A stretch of DNA of 64,000 nt from Henricia sp. BOLD:AAB3569 (taxonomy: Eukaryota > Echinodermata > Asteroidea > Spinulosida > Echinasteridae): the NCBI GenBank assembly GCA_037783545.1, contig JBBELK010000571.1, positions 620,001 through 684,000 on the forward strand, given 5' to 3'. The position numbers were made by a program, and so were the translations under genes. Below, piece by piece: positions 1-12,639 of this stretch. The notes under the pieces were generated by a model, which did no database searches, was not told the DNA's origin, and saw nothing but the letters and a program-made list of their open reading frames with translations. How positions within the stretch are numbered: the stretch's first letter is position 1; each line of letters begins with the position of its first letter.

Positions 1-78
1 ATGAGAAAAATATGACAAATGATACAGTATCAAAATCTCAACACCAGTGGGAAAAATGGGGAAGATACACTCCTTTAA
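1..78 (+). repeat. End of a TTAA-flanked MITE (family B), cut by the window edge
   Basis: The sequence matches the terminal ~80 bp of a dispersed repeat seen at 25040, 27455, 29767, 38176, 47012 and 49928. It shares the run encoding 'atgagaaaaatatgacaaat' and ends with the family terminus ACTCCTTTAA. The rest of the copy lies outside the window. Confidence 0.7.
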
Positions 79-280
79 CATGGTGTCATTCTGAATGATG
101 TCGTCATGAACAAATATTCATGAGCGAGTACTCCGACATGTACACGTATGTAACTATTGATTTGTAATCAATACTACATAATGTATGTGTACATGCATCG
201 ATTTGTTTTTGTCCCAAATAAAATGCAATACAGTACATAGTCATACAGATTTTATTCATGAGAATCAGGGCAATATTAAG

Positions 281-1499
281 AATAGGGTCATTCCATCGGG
301 TTGGGACACGGGCAAAATATCCCCACATTGGAAACAAAAAGTGTCTTCTTTGTTAAGTGGTGATTCCTTTTCAAAATAATTTTGTTTTACCTTAAAGAAC
401 ATGGTAGGCTTTAATATGATACCAAATTTGTATACTTCGAAGAATATTTTCCTTGCGTATTTTCAGCAAAAATATGTGAAAAAGTAACAAAATTGAATGG
501 AAAAGTGTGACATAAATACATATAGGTTTGGAAATACACTCAACAACTTCCATATTGTTTAAATCACATTTATATACTACAAATTTCATAAAAAAATCAC
601 TTAAAAAAAGCATATTTAAAAAAAAAAAAAAATGGTATCTTATATTTTGTTCAATAGTTGTCACCAAATACTGGGTGTGCTGACGTAACATATGGTGTCA
701 ACTTTTATGTTACGTCAGCACACTCCCTAAATTGCTTATAATTCATCTATCTTCAGTCACAGTAAATATTAATTGTCATTTTAAAATTACTTCTGCCTTA
801 CTTTAAGTAACATTTTTTGAATGAGTCTGATATCAGTTGTATTTTTTTAAATATGATGAAAATTGTCTGTCCGTTCTTAGCACGGTGTCAGATGTTACGT
901 CAGCACATTTTTACACATTAAATGTCAAAAGTAAAAAAATATCTATGCTAAACATGCATACTTACCTTTATAATAAAGGTTTTGACAGTCCCTTTAAAAA
1001 TATAATCAACTTTTACCTTTAACTACTTTTATGTAGTAATAATATGAAATTGTTTTTATGGTGTCATTAAACGTGCTGACGTAACATTGACACCATTTTG
1101 GATCAACTTGTCATAATTTAACAACTATCTTGTGCTTAAAAACGTAGAATGTCTTTACAAATTATTTGAACATGGTGTTACAAATGTTAAACACCTAATA
1201 GAAGCATCTGCGGAAGATTATTGATAAAGTTATTAGTGATTGGAAAATTTGACGTAACATTGACACGGTGTCAATGTTACGTCAGCGAAAAGCATGCCTC
1301 AAATACAAATGATTTCATGTCACATTTTTTTTTCATAGCCAAAATCCAAATCAAGTGAATGTTTGTAATAATACTTAATAATTACTGTACATTTTCGAAA
1401 GAATGGAACAAAATAAAAGTATTTAAACATTTAGAACAGTTATGAAAATTTCACTACATGTCACACTACTGTGTCCCAACCCGGTGGAATGACCCAATA
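281..1499. mobile_element. Non-autonomous DNA transposon with 25-bp TIRs and AATA target duplication
   Basis: Bases 285-309 and the reverse complement of 1471-1495 match with one mismatch (GGGTCATTCCAtCGGGTTGG...). The tetranucleotide AATA flanks both ends (281-284 and 1496-1499), which fits a 4-bp target-site duplication. The interior has no credible coding frame. It carries six copies of TGACGTAACA or its complement (681, 708, 893, 1077, 1250, 1275), several paired into palindromes with GGTGTCAA/TTGACACC. The superfamily is not recognised; 4-bp duplications occur in several cut-and-paste groups. Confidence 0.8.
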
Positions 1500-1832
1500 G
1501 GGGCCTACACACAGAATTACTGATCATCAAATCAGCAGTCAAATGCCGAATATGGCCTCGAGTTTCGTCAGTTGACCCTACATCAAATATTACGTTTTCT
1601 GGCACAAAGACACGGCCTTTTGGTGCTATTTTGTGGGGGGACTTTGTGGGCCTTGATTTCTTTGTGGGTTTTTGCAAATCAAGTGATGTGTGTGCTGCTG
1701 AATGTGTAGGTCTACATGTAATTCGAAAAATACTTGCAAGTGCCCATGAGCATTGACGTGCTGTCTTGTATTCCTATGTGAGACATGCATGCACGTACTG
1801 TAGGTACCGGTATATATGTCAAGATTTAAAAG
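1500..1832. other. Intergenic, nothing recognised
   Basis: Short ORFs only, with no homology I recognise and no clear repeat structure. Confidence 0.5.
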
Positions 1833-2175
1833 ACCATTACATGATTGGAAAACTTTTAAAACCAGGAACAGCATCACACAACTAATGAATTATGTTAATA
1901 AACTGCCTTGTAGAAATTTCAGCCACATAGATGCAGTAATACTTTTTAAAAAAAACTTAAAAATCCATGTATGGTTTTTGTGTTGAATGAATGGTAAACA
2001 AATTGTTTGCAAACAATATTTTTACCAAAGCACCTTCAGTTGGCAATTTCACCCACAAAGGTACCATTTTACAAGGGGAAAAATCATGTGGTGTTTGTTA
2101 TCATTGCTATCAACACTTTTCGTCGCGGTTTTTCTGTCAACTCGTGAAGTAAAATTTTGGGTCACTGCAAATGAT
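1833..2175 (+). repeat. Dispersed repeat family A, copy 1
   Basis: Almost the same as 54440-54765. Both contain the blocks TACATGATTGGAAAAC, 'tagaaatttcag', 'catagatgcagtaatact', 'catgtggtgttt' and 'gtgaagtaaaattttgg' in order. No TIRs or coding capacity were identified. Other copies lie in NUP155 introns in the opposite orientation. Confidence 0.75.
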
Positions 2176-2224
2176 GTATAGGGCTCTAAAGGCCCTATGT
2201 ACATGTTTCAGTTGCAAGATAAAA

Positions 2225-2540
2225 CTTTTTACAGATTCGTGGAATAAGAGTGTAAAATATCTAAGGAAGAATGTTGGTCAACTAGCCTGAAGAAATTTTA
2301 GCTACATAGATGCATCAGTGCTTCAGAAAACCTTGAAAATCTTATGGATTTTGTGTACTTGAAGTGAATGGTAAAAAATACTTTTTTAGAAACCCACCTT
2401 TGGTTGTCAATTTCCAGCATGAAATACCATTTTGGACGGAAATAAAATCATGTGGTGTTTGTTACCATTGCTATCAACACTTTGAGTAAGGTTTTTCTTG
2501 TCAACTTATGAAAAACAAAATTGGGTTATTGCAAATGACT
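2225..2540 (+). repeat. Dispersed repeat family A, copy 2 (diverged, in tandem)
   Basis: This repeats the order of family A blocks just downstream of copy 1 ('tagctacatagatgcat', 'catgtggtgtttgttacc', 'cttgtcaactta'), with more substitutions. The pair looks like an old tandem duplication. Confidence 0.65.
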
Positions 2541-4204
2541 GTGGTGCATACATAGATGCACATCTTAGGTCTAAGATGCTGACACTGTTGCACACACACA
2601 AGGACATCAATATAACTTGTCATTCCTTCAGTATGCACACACCATCTGCCATTCATCATCATCAAATGCCATTTCTCTTTTCACTTATACTTGGACCTGT
2701 AATTTGAATGCCATCTGTAAACACTTGGGCTACAAAATGTAAAGACTTACATTACAAATAAGCTAGCTTCCTCAAGCCAAAATAAATCGGCCCTAATAAA
2801 AATATTTCCATATCACTGGTTGATGACCTCACACAGCCCTGGCATTTCAATGTTTATTTTTAAAATTTCGAAGCACTTAGATTATCCCATAGGATATGTA
2901 TTATATTAGGTGGGCATGAGAAGGCATGAAAATGCAAGCCGTAATTGAATGAATTTGCGCAACAATCGCAAAAATTAGTTGCTCTTGCAATGGGGATGGG
3001 ACTTGTATTTTACTAAAGCCATCGCATAAATATTGAAATTAATAATGGGATAAAAAGAATTGCTAAAATATTACGTAACATGAATGTGATTCGGTACAGT
3101 TGCTGCACGAAGGTACAGCCGTACCATGCATGACGTCAATAGCCGTGTCCGCATTGGACTAATTTTTGTTAAATTTAACGGAGATCTCCGTACATTTTAC
3201 TAAATTTAGTCCGATGCGGACGGCCGAAAAACATCCGAAATTGTAAAGTATCGACTGTCGATTGTAATTTTTACGCTCTGTTGCTGTGTTTTTATTGGGG
3301 CGAGCTGAGTCGCGGAAGAATTACATTGTAGATTTTACACTGCTGGGAAGTCCTGTGCAGACGAGCAGTGTAATGTAAAACAATTAGAACACCTGGTCGA
3401 ACACCGTGCTCGGGATCAGCTCCGGATCACAGACTGAGTGTAAATGCTCTCGGGACCAAATTGGCCCCGGATCAGACCCCAAGATTTTGGTCTCGCGTCA
3501 GCGTAGGGTCGAACCCCGAGTTCGGTATCAGTTTGCAGTAAGATAAGCAATTAATCGTTAGTTTCTTTACTGCATTCGCTCCACAGCCGTTGCGGGAGGA
3601 AAAGCCCGCAAAATTCAAGTGGCCTTGCACACTGTACATCATCATGCACACATTGTTCTGTACATGCACACATAAAGCATGACCTTTGACTACAAGTGCA
3701 ACTTCTGGCACTCACTGTGCTCGAGATCAACTACAGAATTTAAACACGACACTCCGAATCATTGCGGTTAACACTGACGCATTCTTATCCTGAGCTTGGG
3801 ACCAGTGTAAACACGGTGTGAGAACTTTGTAAATTTGGCATTTTCATAATTTGTGTTCACCTTGATATTTTGTAAAATTACCGACATGACTCATGCTGTA
3901 TTTACTTCACTGCACTTAATCAAGTGACTAGTCATTGAAGCATGAATGTCATACATGTATATATTGCACAAGAACTTACGGGGGAACAATGGGGTGTCAA
4001 TGCATGGCAATGAATTGAATTCTTTGAAGCCCCACTGGATATTTGAAGACAATTTTTAACAAATTCCTGCATGATTAAACATGTAAAGAATGTCAGGAAA
4101 TTGTGCTATTACAATCCATAAAGCAAATTTTGTTTGTTTTTTTAAACTGAAATTTCATACACATTTGGATTGCGGCATTTAAAATCTAATCATTAGCAAT
4201 GCTG
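2541..4204. other. Intergenic; one hairpin at 3140-3230
   Basis: Mostly unannotatable AT-rich DNA. Bases 3140-3230 form an imperfect inverted repeat whose outer arms share GTCCGCAT and GGACTAA...TTAGTCC around a central GGAGATCTCC, a small MITE-like hairpin. A weak repeat of CTCGGGAtCA-type words occurs at 3405-3480 and 3718-3730. Confidence 0.5.
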
Positions 4205-4326
4205 TAGGACTCGAGTCCGAACTCGAGTCCCGATTTTTTAAGGACTCAGACTTGGACTTAAGCCAGTCAAGACTTGGACTCGGACTTGGGCAGTATGGAC
4301 TCGGAGATTTGGGCCGAGTTTATTAA
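4205..4326. repeat. GGACTCG-motif repeat block
   Basis: GGACTCG/CGAGTCC-type heptamers and variants (GGACTTGG, GACTCAGAC) recur many times in 120 bp, including the palindrome GGACTCGAGTCC. A related ACTCCGAACTC block occurs at 4688-4750. It looks like a transposon terminus with subterminal repeats, but the boundaries were not resolved. Bases 4327-5285 hold nothing else recognised. Confidence 0.5.
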
Positions 4327-5285
4327 AAAAAGTAAATATACAATATTTTACAAAAGGTACTTTATTACGAGTGCCGGAAATTATCTCAAGTGCCTATAGG
4401 CCTGTCCACATTGGCCTTTTTGGGGGAAAAACTTCCCGAGATGATGGGTACTTTTCCCATTTTAAGTCCAATGTGAACAGCCTAGGAAGTATTCCCTCTC
4501 AGTAACTTCCCTTCCCCCCGCCCCCCAAAAGTACATTTACACTATGTATCTTTTAAAATGGCACAAACAATTTCTAACTAACGACATGGCAAATTACTCA
4601 TGAACATACATTTTACATTTAGGCCTCCACATGGAACATGCCCACAACAGTCCACAACAGTCTGCACAATGAATTCCTAGAAACCCTAACTCCGAACTCG
4701 CGAAGCATTGAAAACCAATGGACTAAAGTCCCCACTCCGAAACTCCAAACCAGGAGTAAACACCTTTTGTGACGTCAGGGTGTGGGCGGGGGAAAAAAGG
4801 GCATGCAAACAAAGAACCTGTATGTCAAACGACAAGGTCGAAATCTTCACTGGGGACAATTTACATTTTAAAACTAATAATAGCAAAAAAGATCGATGTG
4901 TGAAATGGATCAGTAGACCATGACCCCTTGAACACAATGTGACTCCCATTAAGCAAACTTAGGCATTGAGGCAATGTAAACTACATTTACAATAGATTTT
5001 CGATGCCAATTAGTAAAACTACGTTTGTAATGTACATCGCCGGATGATAAATTATTGAGGTTTCAATTTGCAAAGCAAATTCATAATTGTATTTGAAGGC
5101 AATGATAGAGGGTCATGAATCATTTAAAATTAAATATTGTTAATGGGGCTATAAGGGTAATTTCTGTCATTAAAATGTACCCTCCTGCAAACTAGTGTAG
5201 TATTTCGAGCAGTTATTGAGAGGAATCATTATCAAAACCATCATTATAATGCAATGTACACACTAATGGTCCCTATTTTGTTATA

Positions 5286-6117
5286 CCCCTGTCACACTCA
5301 CCCGCGATCAGGCTGCAGCTCCTACTGCGACCTGAAAAGTATGAAAGCGTGAGGCAAAGCGCAGTAAGGTCTCTGAGAACGATTTGGTGACGCAGTGGAA
5401 ACTGTCAAGGACGGGAGAGGGTCGCCATGAGGTACCTTGAGCGCCAAACCTCGGCGCTTGTTTTGTGCATGTACAAAACAAGCGCAGCGGGTTGGCGCTC
5501 TGACGAGAGCGGTGTATTGATGCAGTACAGTCGCCATGGCAGCGCAAAGTGAAATACCCGAGCGTATCATGGACGTAGCAACAATGCATAGAAGTGACTT
5601 GGGGTCTCAGAAATCGTCCCCTGCGACTGGTGTGCGACTGCTTCAAGCTTATTGGGCTCTCAATACGTGCCTCTACCGTTCTTATTGCGCCGTTACTGCG
5701 CTTCTACTACGCTTTATGGGCTTGTTTCCACTCATTCTACGTCCACACTGCACTGCCACGTCCAAGGCATTGTTCTAACGTTTGCAATACATGTGGGACA
5801 CTGGAACCTTCCCTCTGGCGGCAGACTTCTTGGTTCTTAAAGGCATGGTGCACACACAGCGGCTGAAAGTAGACTGAGGGCCTCAGGTCGCAGGAAGCTC
5901 TATTTATAAACGCCGCGCAAGCGAGTTGCAAACATAGTGAGAGCGCAATAAGAGCGACTTGGACGCACTGCGAGCGCACTAAAGATTAAACTGGGAATAC
6001 ATAGGGTCGTAGTGAGAGCGTAATAAGCGAGTCAAGAGCGTATTGTAAGCTACTGTAAGCTACCTGGTGTCATTGATTTCACAATTTTCGGCTGATCGCA
6101 GTAGACTGTGACGGGGC
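5286..6117. mobile_element. ~830 bp inverted-terminal-repeat element rich in GAGCGC words
   Basis: The left end (CCCCTGTCACACT..., 5286) is mirrored on the complement of the right end (CCCCGTCACAGT..., to 6117), followed on both sides by GCGATCAGsC. The interior has more than a dozen GAGCGC/GCGCAATAAGAGCG-like words on both strands. ORFs here look like by-products of that composition, with no recognised domain. Confidence 0.65.
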
Positions 6118-6281
6118 TTTTACATTACTGCACATTTTCACTTGAAATGCCCATTTACAGGCCACATAGAATAGGATACGTATTTCTTAAAAGCATGACG
6201 GGACTAGAGAATGTGATTTTGCTTGCGTCGAGGAAAATGAAAATCCATTAGCGTTCGTTTTGCCCTACCCGACGTAACTTG

Positions 6282-6347
6282 ATTAGCACTGGGGTGGGAC
6301 TTGAACCTGCGAGCTCCTGCATACTAGGCAGACCACTCGACCAGTGT
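6282..6347 (-). repeat. tRNA-like SINE head
   Basis: On the minus strand an A-box-like TGGTCGAGTGGTCTGCC is followed about 30 bases later by the B-box GGTTCAAGTCCC. The flanks do not form a complete acceptor stem, so this is read as a tRNA-derived SINE fragment and not a functional tRNA gene. Confidence 0.5.
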
Positions 6348-8565
6348 TGAGTAGCGGGTTTGAATCACTTAGTAGCCGGTTTGAATCATTTAGCAGCGGT
6401 TACTACAACTGACAAGAGAATGTGATTTGGCTTGTGTCGGGGCATCCTGAGATCTCAGGGAATTTCCACTCTGCTAAGCGCCGTTACAATCCCTTAAGGA
6501 AATGTATGCGAATCTGTGAAGTTAGGCGGCTGTTACGCTTAGCGAACGCACACATGAATCATCTTGATGTAATTTAATCAATTTTGTCATGTTATGCTGA
6601 AGAGAAACAGTTTCTATACTTTCCAAAAATTGGATTGGGTTTTTGTTCTTCATGACTACCCGTTTCTAACGAAGCCTGTCTATAAGTGTTGGAAATGTTA
6701 TTTCTTTCAAGTTCACCATTTTGTTTGTAGTGGTATATGTACAGTAAGCACCTCTGTGGTCTTTGACTTACCGTATAATATGCGTAAAATCGGTTTGGCA
6801 TTAATTTTAATTTCACCAAACCTTGGTCAGGTTCCAACAAAGGACAGGATTACTGCAAAATCCCTCGATGCCCCAATGATATTTTGTCCACACCAATGGG
6901 GCAACAAGGGTTAAGGTTGTAGAGATTTAAGTTACCATAACGTGTAAGCACCGTTGTTTAATAGCATGGTTGACCTTATTCCATAAAGGAATGTGGTTTT
7001 AAAAAGATCAAATTTAAGGACAGGAAGAGTAGTTAACTTTTTTCATCCAGTGTTTTGGCACAAAAAGGCCTATTGTAGCCTGCTGTGATGGGTTCCATGG
7101 TGTTTTGTATACCCGAGGGGGGAAATGACACCCGAGGCGTACTATTTGCCACCCAGGGTGTACAAAACCCATGGACCCGTCACAACAGGCAACAATTGTT
7201 TTGTTATACCAAGGTAACTGATTACAGAATCTGTGCAGATTTCGCAAACTACCGTATGACTACCACAAATGTACATATGTTAATGTTCGGTATTTTTCTT
7301 CGTGCTGATGCTACATGTATCTCATTTTAAAAATATAATTTCTGATCTTGTCTTTGGAACGAGAAAGAAACGTCTTCTTAGGAGCCGACCTGTTGTCATC
7401 TGCCGATATCATTACGGTGAAATTACAGCGAAGTTGGCACAGTTTTTAAAAAAGCAGACAAACGATGTAGCGGTCGTAGCAGAAATAGTGCCTCACATTA
7501 CCGTGGTATAACAACATTTAATGTACCGGTACATAACAATGCTCATCAGTTACCATACTTTATTCAAGTGACAGTGTTTTAGCTGATTCATTCTGTACCG
7601 TAGATAATGTTTGAAAAGGTTCTCATATAAGACCTCGAGTTTAGACATCAATAAAGAACTAACGTGCCAGGGTATTTGTACAGGCCCCCATTACCGTGTT
7701 TTTAGTAATATATGCCCCTTCCACAGCCATTATCGCCTCCTATTCCAAACGTATTGCATTTCGCTAAATGATTCAGAGCTGAACAATTCACTGTGAATCC
7801 AAAAGTAGCACGTTTGCATCCAATGTCGGTGGTTATCAGTCGGTCGTTATCTCCAGTTAGACGTACACATTTTTTACATTTCACAGCCTGTTCATCAAGC
7901 TTGCTTGAAGACAAATTTATTATCCGAGTGCAAGTTGAATACAAAATAATGTAGTGTATCTGCCGCCCGTCAGTCTTTGGCCTAATGGTGTATGGGACAC
8001 GGACGGACTTCACTTTTCTTTTTTTTCCCCTTGTACTCGTGTGATAAATTATGATGGATTCTATCAAATTTCTGGAAAGAATCGGGAGGATAAAACCATT
8101 TCACCTGAGTGGATCTGCATTCAGTTTGCAGTGTGGGCTTCAAATATTCACTGGACCGAGTACCATAATTAAAATGTTGATCTAGTGTTTTTTGGTGCCG
8201 ACTAGGCCAGCAGTCCATTGCTTTTTTGTCATTCTCCGCCCCCAATTTGAACAGCAAAAGTATATTTTAGGGGCGTTATGGTCTAGTAAAAATATCGTTG
8301 GTCGAGTAAAGGCTTTTGAGTATTAGGCCACAAAGAAACTATGTATAGCATTAGCGCGCACGTCACCTTTAACCATGCGCATCAAAGCTTCTTTTTAACT
8401 TGGGTCTTTCCACGCTAATGGGCCTATTTGAAAAATAAGTCAATAATTCCTTTCAGATGTCTTCAGTTTATCTCAAACTTAAAGAAATTCCTTTCAAGTA
8501 CTGTCCTCAGGAGATAACTTTTGCCCAAAAAAGGTAAGAAAATGCTGCTACAACATACATTTCTG
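6348..8565. other. Intergenic with a hairpin at 7079-7193
   Basis: Bases 7079-7193 are an inverted repeat (arms around GGGTTCCATGG and CCATGGACCC, each flanked by TGTACAAAAC-like words). The word block 'tcctgagatctcagggaat' at 6447 recurs at 13540, marking an unclassified dispersed repeat. The rest holds only short, unconvincing ORFs. Confidence 0.5.
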
Positions 8566-8578
8566 AAAAGCTTGTGTA

Positions 8579-8673
8579 CAAATTTCCCCTTATACGTGTG
8601 TAACGTGGACGAACAAAATTCTAACATTTTCGTCTGTCCACGTTACATACGTATTTATAAGGGAAAAATTGTG
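8579..8673. repeat. Hairpin MITE fragment
   Basis: The arms pair through TTCCCCTTATA/TATAAGGGAA and TAACGTGGACGAA/TTCGTCTGTCCACGTTA with a short AT-rich loop. A related arm (TGTGTACAAATTTCC) appears at 32143 in a NUP155 intron. Confidence 0.6.
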
Positions 8674-8951
8674 CCCAAAAAAATATCAGGCCTACAATAT
8701 GAACAATTGTACACACAGTATGTATGTATTTTAATACAGCAGGACTTCAGACGGTCACATATATTGATAAGAAACAAGACAAAAGATCTTAACAATCAAG
8801 ACAGTATGACTGTCATCCTACAGTTAACGCAATGCTTGACTAATTTATCATGACTCACCACGGCCTTGCATTACCGTGCATATGGTGCATTCGTACAAAT
8901 GTAGGCCCATGCACACTACATGTACAATTGTACAGAATGATAGAACACAAG

Positions 8952-9580
8952 TAGGAATGCTGTTAGTCCCATACCGTGGCCAAGACTTCGCAGCGCTTCG
9001 TCTTGGCCACACAGGCATATACATGTAGATATCCCTTTCACTAACAACTCCGACAACTACATGTACACAGTTTAGGAAGCCGTAACTAACACTATTGTTG
9101 CCTTACCTCACCCTAAAAAGATACGCATTACATGTACCCAGTAGGTACATGTAGGGTATCGTACGATGCCTACTTTCCAAGAAAATACAGTGGGAATTCC
9201 ACCCAAATTTTACCATTTGTGTTTGACACTCCATGCATCGAGGACAAGTACTTCAACGGCACAACGCGCTTGCGCAGTACCATCGAGTACATGTACCGTA
9301 CGTGTACCATGGAGTGTCGAACAGAAACGGTGAAATTTTGGTAAAATTCACGCTCTATTTTCTCGGAAAGTAGGCATCATACGATACCCTTCCTAATGCA
9401 TATCTTTTTAGGGTGAGGTAAGGCAACAAATATTGTGAGTTACGGCTTCTGAAACTGTGTAGTTTAAAAGCACTCATCTGAGTTTTTCGCGAAAGGTCTA
9501 CCCCATACGCGGTACGCCTGTGTGGCCAAGTCAGAACCTGCATAGTCGTGGCCACTGTATGGGACTAGAATGCTGTTAGT
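8952..9580. mobile_element. ~600 bp palindromic foldback element with flanking direct repeats
   Basis: Bases 8967-9565 form a long imperfect palindrome. The outer arms read GTCCCATACCGTGGCCA, and inner matches continue through the CTCACCCTAAAAAGATA and ATCGTACGATGCCTAC blocks. A ~15-bp direct repeat (TAgGAATGCTGTTAGT) flanks it at 8952 and 9566. No transposase is encoded. Confidence 0.75.
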
Positions 9581-9695
9581 GCTACAATTTTCTCCATGTA
9601 TCTTGGAAAATACTATGGGTAAAAAAACAAATGTCCTACTTTTCATCAAAATTAACTTTATTTGCCACCGGATTTAAACCAAAATTTCAGATCAT

Positions 9696-10140
9696 GTAAT
9701 AATAATAATGGAAATTTATAATGCGCCGGTATCCATCAAAAACGATGGTCATGGCGCTGTAAACAAGGCCCGACAAATTTTATTGAGCGATTTGCATCAG
9801 CTTTGTCCAAGAGGGTGAGATTTAAAAGCCCTTTAAGTACAAAAAAAACCCTCAATTTTAGAATCTGTCACTTTCGACTTGGCCTTTTCCAATGTCGATA
9901 CATCACTGGAGACGGTGGTGAAAAAGCTCATGCTGCAGCCGAAAGCTTTTGAAAAAATGCTGGATCAACCCTAATGTCATTGCACAGCTCTTTGATTGTT
10001 TTTGTGCAACTCATCAAGAAATTCAAGGAGACGGACAAGTTCGTTGACATTGGAGGATGCCTGTCGAAAGTGGCTTATTCTGAAATTGACTTTTTTTTTA
10101 TGGCTCTTAAATCTCACCCTCTTGATCAAAGCTGAAAATT
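9696..10140. repeat. Foldback repeat
   Basis: About 95 bp at 9798-9893 (around CAAGAGGGTGAGATTTAAAAG) reappear inverted at 10036-10135 (around CTTAAATCTCACCCTCTTG). The loop between is ~140 bp. The left shoulder (9696-9760) carries an AAT microsatellite and a GCGCC-rich block. Bases 10141-10983 hold nothing else recognised. Confidence 0.6.
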
Positions 10141-10983
10141 GCATTCAGTTTAATAGTGCACAAGATAACCATTCACACGCGCACGCAGTGCCCTCTGTTG
10201 TCGCGCTTACGCACGGACCACTCGCGCCTTACTTTTGTGCATTACTTTATGCAGTAATTTGATCATTTATTTAGGGTTGGTATTCGACCGGATAAGGTTC
10301 ATATAAAAGTTGCGTCCGAGGAGGAGCCAGGCAATTTTTTAACAATCACATGCCGAGGTAATTGCCTTTCAAGTTTCATTCTGCATCAAGCCCCAAACTG
10401 GAGGACCGATGGATGAGGTGCAGCTTGGCCACCAAGATGAGGTCTTAATGATGTGGAAATCGATCATAGTGTATGCATTATTCGTCTGATGCAGTTTTAT
10501 TGCAGGAAATTGTAAATTGTGGAGCCATGTGACAAAAATATATTGTTTATGTTTATTTAACAACATGCACATTCACATCATAAAAACTTTATTAGATTTG
10601 CATTTGTTTACTGGGACGAAAGACAGTAACAACATATTCGATAATACAAAAAACACACATGTTTCAGCAAAGCATTATGTGATCGAATATAAAAGCACTG
10701 AAGTGAAATTTAGTGATGTGTTTTTTGACTACCCATTGTTTAAACACAAGACAGCTAGACAGGCAATTTCTTACTGGTCAAATGAGCAGCATGCAAAATG
10801 AGCAGCATGCAAAATGACCAAGGGTTCATTAAAAATCACCATTCCATCAAAAGGACGTCCAAACTGACGCCACAGAATAGCGTGTACTTCTTACTGGATT
10901 CCATAAGTCGATCACATCAAATCACGCCGCTTTTTCATTTCATGTTTCAAACTCATTTTATTTTTATTGTTTGAGCTATATAG

Positions 10984-11568
10984 TGATGTCCCCTAACTTG
11001 GCGCACTTCGACAACTCACTGGAAATCCGCTCACCTTATAGCAAAACCCCCTAGCAGAATTAGTTGAAACTTACACACCTTGTAGTATAATTCATAGGCT
11101 CCAAGAAAAAGTAATACTTTAATATTTTGACTCATCAACAAGTACAAAATAACACAAACAATCAGGACAAAACGATGTACACTTTTTTCCCCGAAATCAC
11201 CCGGACTGTCCCCTAACGTGGAGCGCGTCGCTGATTGGCTGAAACGGTTTGATGCCTTACTACGATGGCCCACAAAGACCACTTGCACGCACACACTGTG
11301 ACACTGTACACAACGCCAGTATGCCTGGTTTTATTCACGTGAAATGCCTATTACAGGCTTCCGTGTATGGTGTCATGACACATTCACATTCCGGTGAATT
11401 TCTAGTAACTGAATGATTCTTCTCCGTATTTTAGTTTTGGAATTTATGAAGGTACTTGAGAACTTTATTTCCATTTAATGCCAAGTGCAACAGATTGTTT
11501 ATTGCGCCAAGAGAGAACGGAAAGTAAAGCCCGCCACGTTAGGGGCCGCGCCACGTTGGGGGACATCA
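10984..11568. mobile_element. ~585 bp element with TGATGTCCCCyAACkTGGCGC termini
   Basis: The left terminus GATGTCCCCTAACTTGGCGC (10984) and the reverse complement of the right terminus (GATGTCCCCCAACGTGGCGC) match closely. A second, inner pair of related words (GTCCCCTAACGTGGAGCG at 11209 and its complement near 11535) gives the nested layout typical of MITEs. Confidence 0.7.
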
Positions 11569-12639
11569 ACAATATTGGGTCAGTACCCAAATCGCCATTG
11601 ATGGTGTAACTTAAACAAAACAGTCTGTAGGTTAATTACGATTTTAACATAGTTGTTTGATATTGAGTACATTTTTAATTGAGGCTGGTCAAATTCCCCT
11701 CGTGGTTGAATATATACCCGCGCTTATCCTATCTCAGAAATGCAACATTTCCGACAGAAGTGCAAGTGAGAAGTATATCTCAGAATTAAATAAGAAATAA
11801 GCTATCGATTCCAATATACATTTACCAAAATCCGTGTTCAATCTGAACGAAAAAAATACCGTAAATTCTTTAAAATTGGGTTTCGTTTAGACCTACAAAG
11901 TCAAACGCAGTCAACATGGTCAAACCATGGAGGTAGGAAACTTAGCCCACATACCTACCTATCTTTTTCAGCCAGTTACAGAATCAGTTGACCAAAGAAT
12001 GCTTGTGTAAAGTTGCCGATGTAACTAGGAGAATTCGTTGTTGTAGAAAGCCGAAAAACAGTGCGAATCTCCGGACAATTCAATCGAAATCTGAACTTCA
12101 AATTCCGTCCATACTCGACAAACTGTGCATGTTCTGCATGTTGACCTTCGATCCGATCCCGGCGACACGTACGCACAACACGAGGGAGGCGATTTGTATG
12201 TCCACAACTCCCGAAATGTGTCCGTGTAATGATGAAAAAAGCAAGCAAAGTTCACATACGGGTCTGGCAAATCACACTCTGTCACAATTTAGCTTGAAAT
12301 TTTGAAGATTCATGGACATTCCATTACAGAAAATGGCGATCCCCAGCCGTGGAAATCTGTGCAACTTGTCGCCTTGTCACAAAATAATTATTTGGTTTTG
12401 CCCTATTTTTCAATTTGCGGATTTGTACTTTTCACATTGAGTGATCCGTCTATGACAGCCAGAGGTTGGTGTTTACGAAACGAATGGCCACAACGTTCAG
12501 GCTTTGGCTTGATGCTTTTTCTATCTCGTGGTGGCGCTACATCAGGTTAACGGTCGAAGAAACAACGTTGTGCTGGCACTCGACGTCAAACGAGATAGAC
12601 GTTCATTTCATTGAAAATTTTATATATTATATTATTATA
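11569..12639. other. Intergenic, no gene recognised
   Basis: Overlapping ORFs on both strands at 11976-12305 are cysteine-rich but match no family I know, and no splice-site context supports them. Nothing else stands out. Confidence 0.45.

Noticed and set aside
5308..5979. Several overlapping ORFs of 80-112 codons on both strands
   Set aside because: They lie inside a TIR-bounded element whose GAGCGC word bias removes stop codons. No domain and no preferred frame.
11976..12305. Cysteine-containing ORFs, possible extra PKDCC exon
   Set aside because: PKDCC exon 4 already ends with an in-frame stop, and none of the frames resembles the PKDCC C-terminus or has matching splice sites.
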